Of a stretch of 64,000 nucleotides of DNA, positions 1 through 8,337 are shown piece by piece (position 1 is the first letter of the stretch; each line of letters begins with the position of its first letter). The translations under genes were made by a program, and so were the position numbers. The notes under the pieces are model-generated. The model made no database searches, was not told the DNA's origin, and was given only the letters and a program-made list of their open reading frames with translations. This DNA is from CAWUEX02 sp963921305. Lineage in GTDB: Bacteria > Pseudomonadota > Alphaproteobacteria > Rhodospirillales > Rhodospirillaceae. Location of the stretch: contig CAWUEX030000002.1 of NCBI GenBank assembly GCA_963921305.4, positions 1,178,001 to 1,242,000 on the forward strand. The letters run 5' to 3'.

Positions 1-1592
1 TCGACAGCCATGCCGATAAACTTACCGGCGCGATCGCGGGCGCCATCGCCGGCGGGGGTGACGGCGGTGCGTTGAAAGACCCGCTGAGCGTGGCAACACT
101 GAACGACTGTGCCGAGCACCTGTCCCATTACTTCGATTACATCGACGGCGGGTTGCAGGGCGCGCCTAAGTTTCCCATGACCGACGTGTTCGAATTCCTG
201 TGGCGCGGCTACCTGCGCAGCGGTGACGCCAAGTTCGCCACCGCCGTGCGGGTGACCCTGGACCGCATCTGCCAGGGCGGCATTTACGATCATCTCGGCG
301 GCGGCTTCGCCCGTTATTCCACCGATGCGCAGTGGCTGGCGCCGCACTTCGAAAAGATGCTGTACGACAACGCCCAGCTGATCGATGTGCTGACGACCGT
401 GTGGCAGGAGACGAAATCACCGCTGTATCAAACGCGCATCAGCGAAACGGTGGCGTGGCTGACGCGGGAGATGAGGGGTGAGAACGGCGCCTTCGCCGCG
501 ACGCTGGACGCGGACTCCGAAGGTGAGGAAGGCAAGTTCTACGTCTGGAGTGAAGACGAGATCGACGCCGTGCTCGGGGACGACGCCGCGCTGTTCAAGA
601 CAATCTATGACGTCTCGGCGGGCGGCAACTGGGACGGTAAGACCATTCTCAACCGCATCGACACGGCGGACGTGGAGCTGTCGGAGGACGACGAGCAGGC
701 GTTGGCCGCTGCCCGGCAAAAACTCTTCGACGCACGGGCGCCCAGAATACGCCCTGGACGCGATGACAAAGTGCTGGCCGATTGGAACGGTTTGATGATC
801 CAGGCGCTCGCCTGGGCCGGGATGGTGTTCAAGCAACAGGATTGGATTGATCTCGCCCGCGAGGCGTTCGATGCCATTCTGAACACCATGCAGTGGCAGG
901 ACGAAACTGGACGCAACCGCCTGGGTCACTCCCTGTGTTCCGGCAAACTGCAGCAGGTCGACATGCTGGATGACTACGCCAACATGAGCCGCGCGGCCCT
1001 GGTACTCTACACCGCGACCGGCGAGGCGGCGTATCTGAACCAAGCGATCGTGTGGTGCGATCTTGTGCAAGACTTGTATGGCGACACTGAGAACGGCGGC
1101 TACTTTTTCACCGCGGCGGACGCCGAGAATCTCATCCTGCGCACGGCGACCGTGTCAGACACCGCGACACCGTCCGGTAACGGTGTGATGCTCGAGGTGA
1201 TGGCGCGCCTGTTTCATCTCACCGGCGAGGCACGCTGGCAGGCGCGCTGCGATGCGCTGGTTGCCCGCTTCGGCGCCGCCGCGCTGCGTCAGTTCCCGCA
1301 CACCTGCTGTGCGCTGAACGCGTTCGAACTTTATGCCGAAGGGTTGCAAGTGGTGATCATCGGCGCGCGCGATAATCCCGCGACCAAAGCGCTGATAGAT
1401 GCGGCGCTTGAGGTTTCCGTACCGACTCTCATCCTCTCGGTGATCGATGACCCGGATGCTTTGCCAAACGCGCATCCGGCGGCGGGCAAAGCCGCCGTTG
1501 ATGATCAGGCCACCGCTTATGTGTGCCGGGGTCCGGTGTGCCAGCCGCCGGTAACAACGCCTGCAGATCTCAAAACGGCGTTGGCCACCTGA
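1..1592 (+). CDS. DUF255 / YyaL-type thioredoxin-domain protein, 5'-truncated by the window edge
   Basis: The reading frame is open from base 3 and no credible start is visible, so the N-terminus lies outside the window. What remains (about 530 residues) is the helical-barrel part of the YyaL/SSP411 family. Conserved blocks are visible: PKFPMTD, YDHLGGGFARYS, HFEKMLYDNAQ, DADSEGEEGKFYVW and LADWNGLMI, and a C-terminal VCRGPVCQPP. Full-length family members are roughly 670 residues, with an N-terminal thioredoxin-like domain that would account for the missing part. The biochemical role of the family is not settled; the barrel resembles sugar-processing enzymes. The stop codon overlaps the start of the next gene (TGATG), which suggests translational coupling. 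Confidence 0.9.
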   Translation, partial: DSHADKLTGAIAGAIAGGGDGGALKDPLSVATLNDCAEHLSHYFDYIDGGLQGAPKFPMTDVFEFLWRGYLRSGDAKFATAVRVTLDRICQGGIYDHLGGGFARYSTDAQWLAPHFEKMLYDNAQLIDVLTTVWQETKSPLYQTRISETVAWLTREMRGENGAFAATLDADSEGEEGKFYVWSEDEIDAVLGDDAALFKTIYDVSAGGNWDGKTILNRIDTADVELSEDDEQALAAARQKLFDARAPRIRPGRDDKVLADWNGLMIQALAWAGMVFKQQDWIDLAREAFDAILNTMQWQDETGRNRLGHSLCSGKLQQVDMLDDYANMSRAALVLYTATGEAAYLNQAIVWCDLVQDLYGDTENGGYFFTAADAENLILRTATVSDTATPSGNGVMLEVMARLFHLTGEARWQARCDALVARFGAAALRQFPHTCCALNAFELYAEGLQVVIIGARDNPATKALIDAALEVSVPTLILSVIDDPDALPNAHPAAGKAAVDDQATAYVCRGPVCQPPVTTPADLKTALAT

Positions 1593-2029
1593 TGCCGCAG
1601 CTGTCGATGCACAGTCCCATCGGCGATCTCGCCATCGCGGAGGACAACGGCACCATCGTCGCGCTGGATTGGGGCTGGGGCAGTGAGCAGGACGAAACAC
1701 CGCTGCTAATACGTGCCCGTGATCAGCTCAACGCCTACTTCGATGGCGAACTCGAGGCGTTTGACCTGCCGCTGGCGCCCCACGGCACCGTGTTTCAAAA
1801 CCGCGTGTGGCAGGCGATGCAGCGCATCCCCTTTGGCGAGGTCAAAACCTACGGCGCCATTGCTGCGGAGATTAAGTCCGCGGCCCGGGCCGTCGGCACG
1901 GCCTGCGGCGCCAATCCCATTCCCGTTCTCATTCCCTGCCATCGCGTGGTGGCGGGCAGCGGCCTCGGGGGGTATTCGGGCGACGGCGGTTTGGGTACAA
2001 AGCAGCAGCTACTGGACTTAGAAGGATGA
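1592..2029 (+). CDS. ogt: Methylated-DNA--protein-cysteine S-methyltransferase
   Basis: Suicide DNA-repair protein that moves the alkyl group from O6-alkylguanine to its own cysteine. The acceptor motif PCHRV is at residues 115-119 (Cys116). It is preceded by the helix-turn-helix segment typical of the family (FQNRVWQAMQRIPFGEVKTYG) and followed by the GLGGYSGD-type loop. A longer in-frame extension exists upstream, but the ATG at 1592 is preferred because it overlaps the preceding stop as TGATG and gives a normal compact length (145 residues). The N-terminal domain is short, as in Ogt/MGMT proteins that lack the Ada regulatory domain. Co-transcription with the DUF255 gene is likely. Confidence 0.9.
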   Translation: MPQLSMHSPIGDLAIAEDNGTIVALDWGWGSEQDETPLLIRARDQLNAYFDGELEAFDLPLAPHGTVFQNRVWQAMQRIPFGEVKTYGAIAAEIKSAARAVGTACGANPIPVLIPCHRVVAGSGLGGYSGDGGLGTKQQLLDLEG

Positions 2030-2096
2030 CCCGGACGGTGAACCCAACCGCCGCCGTGGTCTCCGCATAAAAAAGAAAACAGCGGGAGAAGCTTTC

Positions 2097-3074
2097 ATGG
2101 CACGGGCAATCGTGATTTCAGAAACCGGCGGACCGGACGTGATGCTGGGCGCGGATGTGCAGGTGGGTAAACCTGGGCCGGGCGAGGTGCGCCTGCGGCA
2201 AACGGCGATCGGCGTGAACTTCATCGACACCTATCACCGCTCGGGACTGTATCCCGTGCCGGGTCTGCCGTTCACGCCGGGCATGGAAGCCGTGGGTGAG
2301 ATCGATGAAGTCGGCGAAGGAGTCACCGGCTTCGAGGAAGGCGACCGGGTGTGCTACGGCAACGGCCCGATCGGCTCTTACGCCTCCGAACGGGTAATGC
2401 CGGTGAATACTTTGGTCAAAGTGCCGGGCAATCTGAACGATGAGCAGGTCGCCGGCATGATGCTGCGCGGTTTGACCGTGTGGTACCTGCTGCGCAGCCT
2501 GCATGAACTCAAGGCCGGTGAGACGGTGCTGTTCCATGCCGCTGCCGGCGGGGTGGGGCTGATCTTCTGCCAATGGGCGCGGCACATCGGCGCCACGGTT
2601 ATCGGCACCGTCGGCTCGGATGAAAAAGCCGAGCTCGCCAAAGCCAACGGCTGCGATCACACCATTCTCTACAAGACCGACGATTTCGTCGGCAAGGTGA
2701 AGGAACTGACCGACGGCAAGGGCGTGTCGGTTGTTTACGACGGCGTCGGCAAGGACACCTTCATGGGCTCGCTGGATTGCTTGCAGAAACGCGGCCTGAT
2801 GGTGTCCTTCGGCAATGCCTCGGGCCCGCCGCCGAAAATCGAAGTGGGGATGCTGGGGCCGAAGGGCTCGCTGTTCGTCACCCGCCCGACCCTGTTCGAC
2901 TACACCGGCACCCGGCCGGAGCTGGAGCAATCCACCACAGAGCTGTTCGAGGTGGTCGGCAACGGCGCAGTCAAAATCGAAGTCGGCCAAACCTACGGGC
3001 TGGAACAGGCGTCCCACGCCCACGACGATCTTGAGACCCGCAAGACCTCGGGCTCAACCGTTCTGCTGGTGTGA
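2097..3074 (+). CDS. qor: NADPH:quinone oxidoreductase, zeta-crystallin type
   Basis: Medium-chain dehydrogenase/reductase of 325 residues that reduces quinones with NADPH, cytosolic. The N-terminal GroES-like domain (GVNFIDTYHRSGLYP, PFTPGMEAVGEI) is followed by a Rossmann fold with AAAGGVGLIFCQWA and the NADPH-binding stretch IGTVGSDEKAELA. No catalytic-zinc cysteine cluster is seen, as expected for the quinone reductase branch. The ATG at 2097 has a good purine-rich ribosome site (GGGAGAAG) upstream. The gene stands about 70 bp after ogt and is followed by a short tandem-repeat tract and a convergent gene. Confidence 0.92.
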   Translation: MARAIVISETGGPDVMLGADVQVGKPGPGEVRLRQTAIGVNFIDTYHRSGLYPVPGLPFTPGMEAVGEIDEVGEGVTGFEEGDRVCYGNGPIGSYASERVMPVNTLVKVPGNLNDEQVAGMMLRGLTVWYLLRSLHELKAGETVLFHAAAGGVGLIFCQWARHIGATVIGTVGSDEKAELAKANGCDHTILYKTDDFVGKVKELTDGKGVSVVYDGVGKDTFMGSLDCLQKRGLMVSFGNASGPPPKIEVGMLGPKGSLFVTRPTLFDYTGTRPELEQSTTELFEVVGNGAVKIEVGQTYGLEQASHAHDDLETRKTSGSTVLLV

Positions 3075-3092
3075 TGTGAAACTTTAGGCGCT

Positions 3093-3140
3093 GCCGGCGC
3101 TAGGTGGTGCCGGCCTTAGTTGTTGTCGGCCCTAGTTGTT
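3093..3140. repeat. Three tandem 16-bp direct repeats at the 3' end of a small gene
   Basis: Imperfect 16-bp units occupy 3093-3108, 3109-3124 and 3125-3140, with the core GxCGGCnnTAGnTGnT, followed by a further partial unit. The last unit overlaps the stop codon and final residues of the convergent small gene on the minus strand. Confidence 0.85.
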
Positions 3141-3404
3141 ATCGGCGAGCGTCACCGTCTTGTCGGCGCGGTCCAGCACCAGACCTTTCCAGCGTGCCCG
3201 CTGGATCATGTGATCCTTATGCGCGGCCTCGACCTGGCGGCGCTCTTCCGCCGAGCTGCAGTTGGCCAACTTGGCTTTCAAATCACTGATCTCTTCCTGT
3301 GACATCAGCGACTGGCCGAATACGGCCTCGGCTGTGCCTGTATCGGCCTGAACCGGCACGGTAAACAGAGCCAACATGACGACAACGACAGCGGACCGCA
3401 GCAT
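3132..3404 (-). CDS. Small exported protein of unknown function
   Basis: 90 residues. A classic signal peptide is visible: Met-Leu-Arg, then a hydrophobic core (AVVVVMLALFTV), with likely cleavage after VQA near residue 19. The mature part of about 70 residues is polar and mostly helical, with one cysteine (NCSSAEERRQ). I do not recognise a family. It lies convergent to qor. The stop codon and last codons (ADNN) fall inside a 16-bp tandem repeat, so the C-terminus may be a product of recent duplication. Existence as a gene is likely because of the signal peptide and good codon usage; function is unknown. Confidence 0.65.
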   Translation of the reverse strand: MLRSAVVVVMLALFTVPVQADTGTAEAVFGQSLMSQEEISDLKAKLANCSSAEERRQVEAAHKDHMIQRARWKGLVLDRADKTVTLADNN

Positions 3405-3510
3405 AGTTTTCCCCTTTAGACGGCGTCTTTCCCCAAGGCTTTTGGCCCGAGACGTTCAAAAAATTATGCCGAAAATTTTTTTCGCTGTCAGCGGTTTCTT
3501 ATGTCAGCAC

Positions 3511-3534
3511 GTTTGATCTTTAGCGAGATCAAAC
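3511..3534. promoter_or_regulatory. Perfect 9-bp inverted repeat between two minus-strand genes
   Basis: The arms GTTTGATCT (3511-3519) and AGATCAAAC (3526-3534) flank a 6-nt loop. The repeat lies 61 bp beyond the stop of the pentapeptide gene (3596) and upstream of the small exported gene. There is no T-tract on the minus strand, so it is not a standard intrinsic terminator. It may be an operator or an RNA-processing hairpin. Confidence 0.5.
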
Positions 3535-3595
3535 GGTTTGCCGGACAAATGCGCGATTGGTTTGGGGAATGTAATTCGGTTGCGGGGTCTAGCCG

Positions 3596-4849
3596 CTACA
3601 TCTTAAACCGCCGCCGCACCGCCAGCAGAAACAGCGCGAAGATTGTGAGGTGCAATGCGGATTGAAGCGCGGCAAACGTGCGCAGCGATATGGGATGATT
3701 GGCAAGTGCGGTCTGCATCCACGGGAAAGCATCGCGGGTGATGTCCGAACTGATCAGCACCTGAAAGGGCCGGAGAATTTGCAGGAATGTAAAGCGCACG
3801 GTGTCGTAAGTGCCCGCTGACGTTGCCTCGTGCGCGGGATAAACCAGACCGGCCCAGATAGCGAAGACGATGACAAAGGCGATGACGCTGCGCGTTGGGG
3901 AAAAGCCATAGTCCGAAATCAACCAGTAGCCCGCAGAGATCAGTTTATCAAAGAGTGCCCGAACGAGTTGGAGAGGATTCCTTGATTCGAATGTATTGGT
4001 GAAGAGCATGGCGCGTTGTTCGAGAGCAAAGAACCGCCCTTGTTCCGTGACATGGTGAATGTCTGACATCATTTTCTTGATCATGCGGAAACTATTTGCT
4101 TGTGAGTCTCCTCTTACAAAACCTCCAAATATCCAAAGTGGCCGGCCAAAGCGGCTGTATGAAAAAGAAACGTCCCCCTCAAATTTCGCGCCTGAAAGCG
4201 ACATTGGTACGTCAAAGCCACATCTATCGAACGTCGCATCCCTCTCAAAAACAACCGACTCAAAAAGTGCAGCGTCTTTGAATGTCGCTGCTTCAAAGAA
4301 CGCATACCGGCCAAAAATGACCTTCTCAAAATCTATTACCCCTTGAACCCGAGCCTCATGAAAGAACGCGTCGTCATGAAAGTGAGCGCTCTTAAATGCA
4401 GCATGACTCATGAATTGCGAGTATTGGAACATGGCTTGGCCATGGAAATTCGTAGATTTGAAACTCGCCATGGCTGAAAACGTGACGGATTGAAAATTTG
4501 CCCCGCCAGGAAAACGGGCATAATCAAAATCTACTTTTGGAAAAGTTTGCTTGGTAAAATCCACATGAGTCGGAAACACAACGCCACGGAGGTTGGCTTC
4601 TGTGCCATTGGCGAGTGACTCGTCAATAATTTTCTTAACTGCTTTATCGAAAGACTGAACCTGCTCTCCTGACCAGTTTGCTTTTGCGCTTCGATGGACG
4701 CCGTCGAAAGACTCCAAGGGCAGGTGAAATTGACACCAGCGAGACCCATCAAATTTTGTCACTGGCTCACCTTCAAATTGACATCGCGTCTCCCTATACG
4801 ATCCTTGATCTTCCACATAGGCACATGCAGTGTTGTCCTTTTCCGTCAT
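3596..4849 (-). CDS. Pentapeptide-repeat membrane protein
   Basis: 417 residues from ATG 4849 (a TTG two codons upstream is less likely). The N-terminus has spaced Cys9, Cys23, Cys39 and His42 (WCQFH), a possible metal site. Residues about 85-240 form a run of phenylalanine-rich pentapeptide-type repeats (FxxAxF pattern: DYARF, SATF-like steps, FKDAALF), expected to fold as a right-handed quadrilateral beta-helix. The C-terminal third has two hydrophobic helices (around VIAFVIVFAIWAGLVY and LTIFALFLLAV) separated by about 70 residues. No potassium-channel selectivity motif is seen between them. Base composition is visibly AT-richer than both neighbours, which suggests horizontal acquisition. 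Substrate or partner unknown. Confidence 0.8.
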   Translation of the reverse strand: MTEKDNTACAYVEDQGSYRETRCQFEGEPVTKFDGSRWCQFHLPLESFDGVHRSAKANWSGEQVQSFDKAVKKIIDESLANGTEANLRGVVFPTHVDFTKQTFPKVDFDYARFPGGANFQSVTFSAMASFKSTNFHGQAMFQYSQFMSHAAFKSAHFHDDAFFHEARVQGVIDFEKVIFGRYAFFEAATFKDAALFESVVFERDATFDRCGFDVPMSLSGAKFEGDVSFSYSRFGRPLWIFGGFVRGDSQANSFRMIKKMMSDIHHVTEQGRFFALEQRAMLFTNTFESRNPLQLVRALFDKLISAGYWLISDYGFSPTRSVIAFVIVFAIWAGLVYPAHEATSAGTYDTVRFTFLQILRPFQVLISSDITRDAFPWMQTALANHPISLRTFAALQSALHLTIFALFLLAVRRRFKM

Positions 4850-4917
4850 CGCCAACTCACACGCTTTGCACGAAATTTACGCGTGTAGCCTAGCGTGCCT
4901 ATACGGACCGCAACACC

Positions 4918-4946
4918 AAAAAGGCCGCCCCGAATGGAGCGGCCTT
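4918..4946 (-). terminator. Intrinsic terminator of rho
   Basis: On the minus strand an 8-bp GC-rich stem (arms 4921-4928 and 4939-4946, AAGGCCGC/GCGGCCTT, 10-nt loop) is followed by a short T-run. It lies about 45 bp beyond the rho stop codon. Confidence 0.85.
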
Positions 4947-4991
4947 GTTTGCATCAAACTGTGATGAATTAACCCAGCGGCGGGACCGCCG

Positions 4992-6248
4992 CTACTGGTT
5001 CATGCGGTCGAAGAAGTCGTTGTTGTTTTTCGACTCGCGCAGTTTGTCGAGCAGGAATTCCATACCGTCTTGCGTGCCCATCGGGTCGAGGATGCGGCGC
5101 AGCACCCACATCTTCGACAGCGTCTTCTGATCGACCAGCAGCTCTTCCTTACGCGTGCCGGACTTGGTGATGTCGATGGCCGGGAAGATGCGCTTGTCGG
5201 CGAGCTTGCGCTCCATGACGATTTCCGAGTTACCGGTGCCCTTGAACTCTTCAAAGATGACCTCGTCCATGCGGCTGCCGGTTTCGATCAGCGCGGTGGC
5301 GATGATGGTCAGCGAGCCGCCTTCCTCGATGTTGCGCGCCGCACCGAAAAAGCGCTTCGGGCGTTGCAACGCATTGGCGTCGACCCCGCCGGTCAGCACC
5401 TTGCCGGAAGACGGCACCACGGTGTTGTAGGCGCGCGCCAGGCGGGTGATGGAATCGAGCAGGATGACGACATCGCGTTTGTGTTCGACCAGGCGCTTGG
5501 CCTTTTCGATCACCATCTCGGCGACTTGGACGTGACGTTGGGCCGGTTCGTCGAAAGTCGAGCTGACCACCTCACCGTTGACGGTGCGGTCCATGTCGGT
5601 GACTTCCTCGGGCCGCTCGTCGATCAGCAGCACGATCAAATACACTTCCGGATGATTGGCGGCGATGGAATGGGCGACGTTTTGCAGCATCACCGTTTTA
5701 CCGGCGCGCGGCGGCGCGGTCAGCAGCGCACGTTGCCCTTTACCTAAAGGCGAGACGATCTCGATCACCCGGCCGGTCAGCTCTTTGCCCTTGGGATCGT
5801 CGATCTCCATGTTAAGCTTTTCGTCGGGATAAAGCGGCGTGAGGTTGTCAAAGTTGATGCGGTGACGCACCGCCTCCGGGTCTTCGAAGTTGATGGTGTT
5901 GACCTTCAGCAGAGCGAAATAGCGCTCGCCGTCCTTGGGCGCGCGGATTTCGCCTTCCACCGTATCACCGGTGCGCAGACCGAACCGGCGCACCTGGCTG
6001 GGCGAGACGTAAATGTCATCGGGGCCGGCGAGGTAATTGGATTCCGGCGAGCGCAGAAAACCGAAGCCGTCCTGCAGAATTTCCAGCACGCCGTCGCCGG
6101 TGATGGCCTGTTCATCGTCGGCCAAGGCTTTGAGGATCGAGAACAGCATGTCCTGCTTGCGCAGGTTCGATGCGTTTTCAATGCCCAGCTCTTCGGCAAA
6201 GGCCAGCAGTTCAGGCGGCGATTTCTGTTTCAGGTCTTTGAGATTCAT
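4992..6248 (-). CDS. rho: Transcription termination factor Rho
   Basis: Hexameric RNA-dependent ATPase that releases RNA polymerase. 418 residues, nearly the E. coli length and collinear with it: N-terminal RNA-binding OB/CSD domain (GFGFLRSPESNYL), P-loop APPRAGKT at 178-185, Walker B VILLDSITRLARAYN, Q-loop GGVDANALQRPKRFFGAARN and the C-terminal R-loop region. The ATG at 6248 gives the canonical MNLKDLKQKSP start. In many alphaproteobacteria rho is close to the replication origin, and here it is transcribed away from the candidate oriC. A strong intrinsic terminator follows. Confidence 0.98.
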   Translation of the reverse strand: MNLKDLKQKSPPELLAFAEELGIENASNLRKQDMLFSILKALADDEQAITGDGVLEILQDGFGFLRSPESNYLAGPDDIYVSPSQVRRFGLRTGDTVEGEIRAPKDGERYFALLKVNTINFEDPEAVRHRINFDNLTPLYPDEKLNMEIDDPKGKELTGRVIEIVSPLGKGQRALLTAPPRAGKTVMLQNVAHSIAANHPEVYLIVLLIDERPEEVTDMDRTVNGEVVSSTFDEPAQRHVQVAEMVIEKAKRLVEHKRDVVILLDSITRLARAYNTVVPSSGKVLTGGVDANALQRPKRFFGAARNIEEGGSLTIIATALIETGSRMDEVIFEEFKGTGNSEIVMERKLADKRIFPAIDITKSGTRKEELLVDQKTLSKMWVLRRILDPMGTQDGMEFLLDKLRESKNNNDFFDRMNQ

Positions 6249-6510
6249 GGAGAGACAGGCTCCCGGGATAAACTTTGACGAGGGTGATCCGCGGTCAAGC
6301 GGAGAGGTGGGGGAAATTCCAAAGCGGCGGACGGATCAGAGCCGGCACATGCTGATGGAAAGCGGAAGAAGAGGCGGTTGAAACACCGGTGGCGGGCAAG
6401 AGGACTGTACGGTCCTAAGAACTGCGAAATCGTTAACGTATGAAAACGTTCGGTGTCAAATCATATTTGAATGAAAACGGCTAGGCCAGTTGGTGATATC
6501 CCCAGTCCCT

Positions 6511-6553
6511 CTTCTAATAAATATAAGAATCTAAAGATTGTATTTGTTGTTGG
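6511..6553. other. AT-rich tract, candidate DNA-unwinding element
   Basis: A stretch dominated by A and T (CTAATAAATATAAGAATC and the following bases to TATTTGTTGTTGG) inside otherwise GC-rich DNA. It lies 13-55 bp from the two best DnaA-box-like sites, which is the usual geometry of an origin unwinding region. Confidence 0.55.
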
Positions 6554-6565
6554 TCCTGTGGGTGC

Positions 6566-6574
6566 TGGGGATCA
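6566..6574 (-). promoter_or_regulatory. DnaA-box-like site (G-box type)
   Basis: The minus strand reads TGATCCCCA, one mismatch from the Caulobacter-type G-box TGATCCACA. It lies between the AT-rich tract and the site at 6591. Confidence 0.5.
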
Positions 6575-6590
6575 AAACCTGTTCGATGAT

Positions 6591-6599
6591 TTATCCGCA
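6591..6599 (+). promoter_or_regulatory. DnaA-box-like site
   Basis: TTATCCGCA, one mismatch from the consensus TTATCCACA. It is the best DnaA-box match in the rho-ppsR interval. Confidence 0.55.
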
Positions 6600-6910
6600 G
6601 ATACACCTGTAGATCACCGATACGGTTTCAAACTGGGGAGAACCAGAGAACCGATCATATCGAATCCGCGTAAAACGTGGTTCCGATCGGCGCACAACTT
6701 CTGTGGCGGACTCGTGAGTCCTGGGGAAAATTCCTTTTACACCCGTGTTACTCCCAATATGGGGGCGTTTTACCCTCTGTTGGCATTCGACCGCACAACC
6801 GGATAAGAACGTGCGGGGGATTTCTGTCACCGTTCTGTCATGGCAAGTTATCCCCGGCTTCGTTGAGTTTCACACGTCCGGTCCACGCTAGAGTATTACG
6901 GCGATCCAGT

Positions 6911-7729
6911 ATGACAGACGCGACCTATAATCTTCATCTGGTGTCCGATTCGTCCGGTGAAACGGTCAGCGGCATCGCCCGCGCCTGCTTGGTGCAGTAC
7001 GACGAAGACGCGGTGACCGAGCACTTCTGGTGGCTGGTGCGCACCAAAGGCCAGATGAGCCGGGTGATCGACGGCATCAAGGCTGCCCCCGGACTGGTCA
7101 TTTTTACGCTATTAGATCCGACGGTGCGCAACCTGCTCGAGCAAGCGTGCCGTGACCTCGGCGTGCCCTGTGTCTCGGCGCTCGATCCGGTGATGAGTGC
7201 GCTGCAAGTCATGTTCAACCGCGAAGGCGGTCATGAAATCGGCCGTCAACATAATCTCGACGAGGAGTACTTCGACCGCATTGAGGCGATGCACTACGCC
7301 ATGGCCCACGACGATGGCCAGACGGTGGCGGGTCTTAAAGACGCAGACATCGTTTTGATTGGTGTCTCGCGGACCTCGAAGACACCAACGTGTATGTACC
7401 TCGCCAACCGGGGCCTCCGCTGCGGCAACATTCCTTTGGTGCCTGGCGTGCCGCTGCCAGAGGACGTGGTGGTGGCGGAGAAACCGCTGTTCGTTGGTCT
7501 CACCCGCGAACCCAAAAGCCTCACTGATATCCGCCAGAGCCGGTTGCGGCTGATGAACGAAGACCGGGGCATGGACTACGCCGATGTCGAGCGGGTCAAA
7601 GAAGAAGTCGCCGATGCGCGGCGGCTGTTCCGCAAACACAGCTGGCCGGTGATCGACGTAACGCGCAAATCAATTGAGGAAACGGCAGCCTCAATCATCC
7701 AGCTCTACAACGAGCGTCATCCCCCATGA
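6911..7729 (+). CDS. ppsR: Pyruvate, phosphate dikinase regulatory protein (DUF299 kinase/pyrophosphorylase)
   Basis: Bifunctional serine/threonine kinase and phosphorylase of the DUF299 family, which switches PPDK or PEP synthase off with ADP and on with phosphate. 272 residues: N-terminal YNLHLVSDSSGET, then the P-loop-like GVSRTSKTPT, then GNIPLVPGVPLP, all hallmarks of the family. The frame is open upstream to 6677, but family proteins start at this ATG (LHLVSDSSGET within the first 20 residues), so 6911 is chosen. The target enzyme is not in the window. It is the first gene right of the candidate origin; its stop overlaps maf by 4 bp. Confidence 0.93.
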   Translation: MTDATYNLHLVSDSSGETVSGIARACLVQYDEDAVTEHFWWLVRTKGQMSRVIDGIKAAPGLVIFTLLDPTVRNLLEQACRDLGVPCVSALDPVMSALQVMFNREGGHEIGRQHNLDEEYFDRIEAMHYAMAHDDGQTVAGLKDADIVLIGVSRTSKTPTCMYLANRGLRCGNIPLVPGVPLPEDVVVAEKPLFVGLTREPKSLTDIRQSRLRLMNEDRGMDYADVERVKEEVADARRLFRKHSWPVIDVTRKSIEETAASIIQLYNERHPP

Positions 7730-8337
7730 TCGAAGGTGACCCACCCAATATTATTCTCGCCTCTGCCAGTGTCAGCCGGGCGCGAGTTTTGCGGGACGCC
7801 GGTGTGGTCTTCGACGTGATCCCGGCCCATGTCGATGAAGAGTCCGTCAAAGCGGGTCTTAAAGCCGAACACGCGACCGCGCTCGATGCGGCAGAAACCT
7901 TGGCCGAACTGAAAGCGGTGAAAGTCTCACAGCAAAACCCCCAAGCATTGGTGATCGGTGCGGACTCTATTCTCGATCTCAATGGCGAATGGTTCGACAA
8001 ACCGGCGGACCTTGATCATGCCAAAGCGCATCTCATGACTCTGCGCGGGCGCAGTCATGCGCTGGCAACCGCGGTGGTCGTCGCGCTGGGTGGGCGGCGC
8101 ATCTGGCATCACCGCGACCAGCCCAGGCTGAGCATGCGCCGGTTCAGCGACGGATTTCTGGATCACTATCTCGCCGAAGTGGGCGATGCGGTGACCTCTT
8201 CGGTCGGTGCCTATCATCTTGAAGGCCGCGGGGCGCAGCTGTTTGAGTCGATTGAGGGCGACTTTTTCTCCATTCTCGGATTACCGTTGATGCCCTTACT
8301 TGCCTTCCTGCGCGAACACAAAGCGGTGCCGGTATGA
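7726..8337 (+). CDS. maf: Maf family nucleotide pyrophosphatase
   Basis: 203 residues. House-cleaning pyrophosphatase family acting on non-canonical or methylated nucleoside triphosphates. Visible motifs: N-terminal ILASASVSRARVLRDAG (family form ILASASPRR), the DEESVK segment, the catalytic-aspartate region GADSILDLNG, and the SSVGAYHLEGRGAQLFESIEGDFFSILGLP block that closes the active site. The start ATG overlaps the ppsR stop (ATGA), and its own stop overlaps aroE in the same way, so ppsR-maf-aroE is a tightly coupled operon. Confidence 0.93.
   Translation: MIEGDPPNIILASASVSRARVLRDAGVVFDVIPAHVDEESVKAGLKAEHATALDAAETLAELKAVKVSQQNPQALVIGADSILDLNGEWFDKPADLDHAKAHLMTLRGRSHALATAVVVALGGRRIWHHRDQPRLSMRRFSDGFLDHYLAEVGDAVTSSVGAYHLEGRGAQLFESIEGDFFSILGLPLMPLLAFLREHKAVPV

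Larger units (their letters stand above)
6249..6910. other. Candidate chromosomal replication origin (oriC)
   Basis: A 662-bp non-coding block between divergent rho and ppsR (homologue of Rickettsia RP001 and the first gene beside the Caulobacter origin). The right flank ppsR-maf-aroE-coaE-dnaQ matches the order known beside alphaproteobacterial origins of the hemE/RP001 type. Inside are an AT-rich tract and several 9-mers close to DnaA boxes: 6591-6599 (+, TTATCCGCA), 6566-6574 (-, TGATCCCCA), 6848-6856 (+, TTATCCCCG), 6496-6504 (+, ATATCCCCA), 6722-6730 (-, TTTTCCCCA) and 6285-6293 (+, TGATCCGCG). It must also hold the rho and ppsR promoters. The origin call is an inference from synteny plus motifs. 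Confidence 0.75.

Noticed and set aside
6471..6806. A 111-codon plus-strand frame in the rho-ppsR gap
   Set aside because: No ribosome site or known domain, it runs across DnaA-box-like sites and the AT-rich tract, and its composition is unlike the neighbouring genes. The region is better explained as an origin.
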